64,000 nucleotides of DNA from Vibrio sp. 10N.286.49.B1. Lineage in GTDB: Bacteria > Pseudomonadota > Gammaproteobacteria > Enterobacterales > Vibrionaceae. Position 1 is the stretch's first letter, and each line of letters begins with the position of its first letter. The stretch lies in assembly GCF_002873335.1 (NCBI RefSeq), contig NZ_MCUW01000027.1, positions 124,001 to 188,000 of the forward strand, read 5' to 3'. The translations under genes were made by a program, and so were the position numbers. The notes beneath the pieces were generated by a model, which did not search any database, was not told the DNA's origin, and saw nothing but the letters and a program-made list of their open reading frames with translations. Below are positions 63,354 through 64,000 of the stretch, one piece after another.

Positions 63354-64000
63354 TCAACCAGCCGAAATATACCGCATTAAGGCCATTGTGGGTTCGAGAT
63401 AGTCGATTGTTAACTGATCGGCTGAAGTATTGGGAAGCTCCAATGTGACGCAAGGTATCGCTTGCTCTTTACACCAGCTTCCAAATGATCCTGGCGTGTC
63501 ATACCCAATATCGGTTACGAGAGGAAGCGCAAAGTGAGAAGCAATCCAGTATCCTAACGTAGATTCTTCTGGATCATCGACACACGCAAGCGGTTCATGT
63601 ATTGATACGATAAAACTAGGTTTTCTCGTTCGGATAAGCTTAATCAACGCGTCTATTTCGGGTTCTAGCGTCGTAGCATTGCCCGTCGCGACATCGACAT
63701 CTCTATCTTTGTTGTTCGTGCTCCATCGATAAGTTGTTCCATTGGGTGTCCAATTCGCACTAGGAAAGGCACGATTCAGGTCCACTTGATGGGCGTTGGC
63801 GCGAGTGCCGAGTTGGTTGCCATCTGGGTTGATTGACAAGACTATATCGTGACGCAGCTGATTGGGTTGTAAACTTCGCAGCGCCGCAGATAGTAAAGCG
63901 ATGGCGCCCGCTTCATCGCCGTGCGTACCAGCAAGAATTAATCCCCTGTCGTTTGAGTCGACCTGGGCTGGAAAGAAAAGTAACGGTGCGTTAAAAACGC
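63354..64000 (-). CDS. mpaA: Murein tripeptide amidase MpaA (5' end outside window)
   Basis: The minus-strand frame is open to the window edge, so the N-terminus is missing; at least 215 residues are visible. It shows the M14 zinc motifs: T-H-G-D-E (His and Glu ligands), I-N-P-D-G, R-A-N-A-H-Q-V-D-L-N-R-A-F-P and S-I-H-E-P-L (third ligand region), and a late E-L-P with the catalytic Glu region. Y-D-T-P-G-S-F-G-S-W-C is typical of MpaA. It cleaves the gamma-D-Glu-meso-diaminopimelate bond of murein tripeptide during recycling in the cytoplasm. The internal TTG at 63839 is not the start. Confidence 0.9.
   Translation of the reverse strand, partial: VFNAPLLFFPAQVDSNDRGLILAGTHGDEAGAIALLSAALRSLQPNQLRHDIVLSINPDGNQLGTRANAHQVDLNRAFPSANWTPNGTTYRWSTNNKDRDVDVATGNATTLEPEIDALIKLIRTRKPSFIVSIHEPLACVDDPEESTLGYWIASHFALPLVTDIGYDTPGSFGSWCKEQAIPCVTLELPNTSADQLTIDYLEPTMALMRYISAG

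Noticed and set aside
63837..63839. TTG as the start of the M14 gene at the right edge
   Set aside because: The upstream frame stays open to the window edge and contains the conserved T-H-G-D-E zinc motif, so the true start is outside.
1..64000. Mobile elements, tRNA or rRNA genes, prophage, toxin-antitoxin pairs
   Set aside because: No transposase, integrase, terminal inverted repeats, tRNA cloverleaf or phage gene was recognised on either strand.

Overview
The window looks like a chromosomal stretch of a marine Vibrionaceae (Vibrio or a close relative). Evidence is a DUF2947 protein of the Vibrio type, an RpoS-like second sigma factor of the RpoQ/RpoX kind with a LuxR/HapR/LitR-type operator in its upstream region, a cob-astE-btuCD neighbourhood of the kind I recall from Vibrio, a mid-40s GC impression and compact gene spacing. 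I found no rRNA, tRNA, CRISPR, insertion sequence or phage gene. Both ends cut genes: an HD-domain protein at the left edge and mpaA at the right edge.

Layout. 1-0.9 kb: HD-domain protein and DUF2947 protein. 1.2-4.4 kb: DASS anion symporter, a histidine kinase with a cyclic-nucleotide-binding-like sensor domain, and a receiver-only response regulator. 4.6-6.3 kb: LysR regulator and LysE-type exporter. 6.4-13.1 kb (minus): a six-gene operon for an AaeAB-like tripartite efflux pump (FUSC, outer-membrane factor, DUF1656, HlyD adaptor) followed by a two-pore-helix ion channel and an AI-2E-family permease. 13.4-17.3 kb: cystine symporter TcyP, a Rossmann-fold protein, the RpoQ-like sigma factor, and a small cysteine-containing protein divergent from it. 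17.5-25.4 kb: cobT-cobS-cobU-cobC for the cobalamin nucleotide loop, an M3 peptidase coupled to cobC, astE with a structured leader, and btuCD for B12 import. 25.4-33.5 kb: mixed housekeeping and accessory genes (MazG-like NTP pyrophosphohydrolase, DUF1415, MFS/LysR pair, SMR pump, glutaredoxin, methyltransferase, ketopantoate-reductase-like, RidA), plus a candidate structured ncRNA and a 43-residue small protein.

33.7-63.3 kb is the most distinctive part and reads as a cell-surface/matrix region. It holds a lone DUF3131 protein, a type I secretion ABC exporter with its adaptor and a small zinc-ribbon membrane protein, and a 1,479-residue protein made almost wholly of RTX calcium-binding repeats. 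It also holds an internally duplicated outer-membrane beta-barrel. A co-directional run from 49.2 to 63.3 kb then encodes a receiver-PP2C phosphatase, a STAS antagonist, an NDP-sugar pyrophosphorylase, an anti-sigma-type ATPase, a GH2 lipoprotein, a cellulose-synthase-like membrane glycosyltransferase, three tandem DUF3131 proteins, an exported accessory protein and a second glycosyltransferase. My inference is a synthase-dependent exopolysaccharide system under partner-switching control. The polymer is unknown. Embedded between the secretion genes are a periplasmic amidohydrolase and a glutathione synthetase of the eukaryotic family.

The main uncertainties are the substrates of transporters and glycan enzymes, the choice of several start codons, and whether the RTX protein is the cargo of the nearby type I system.
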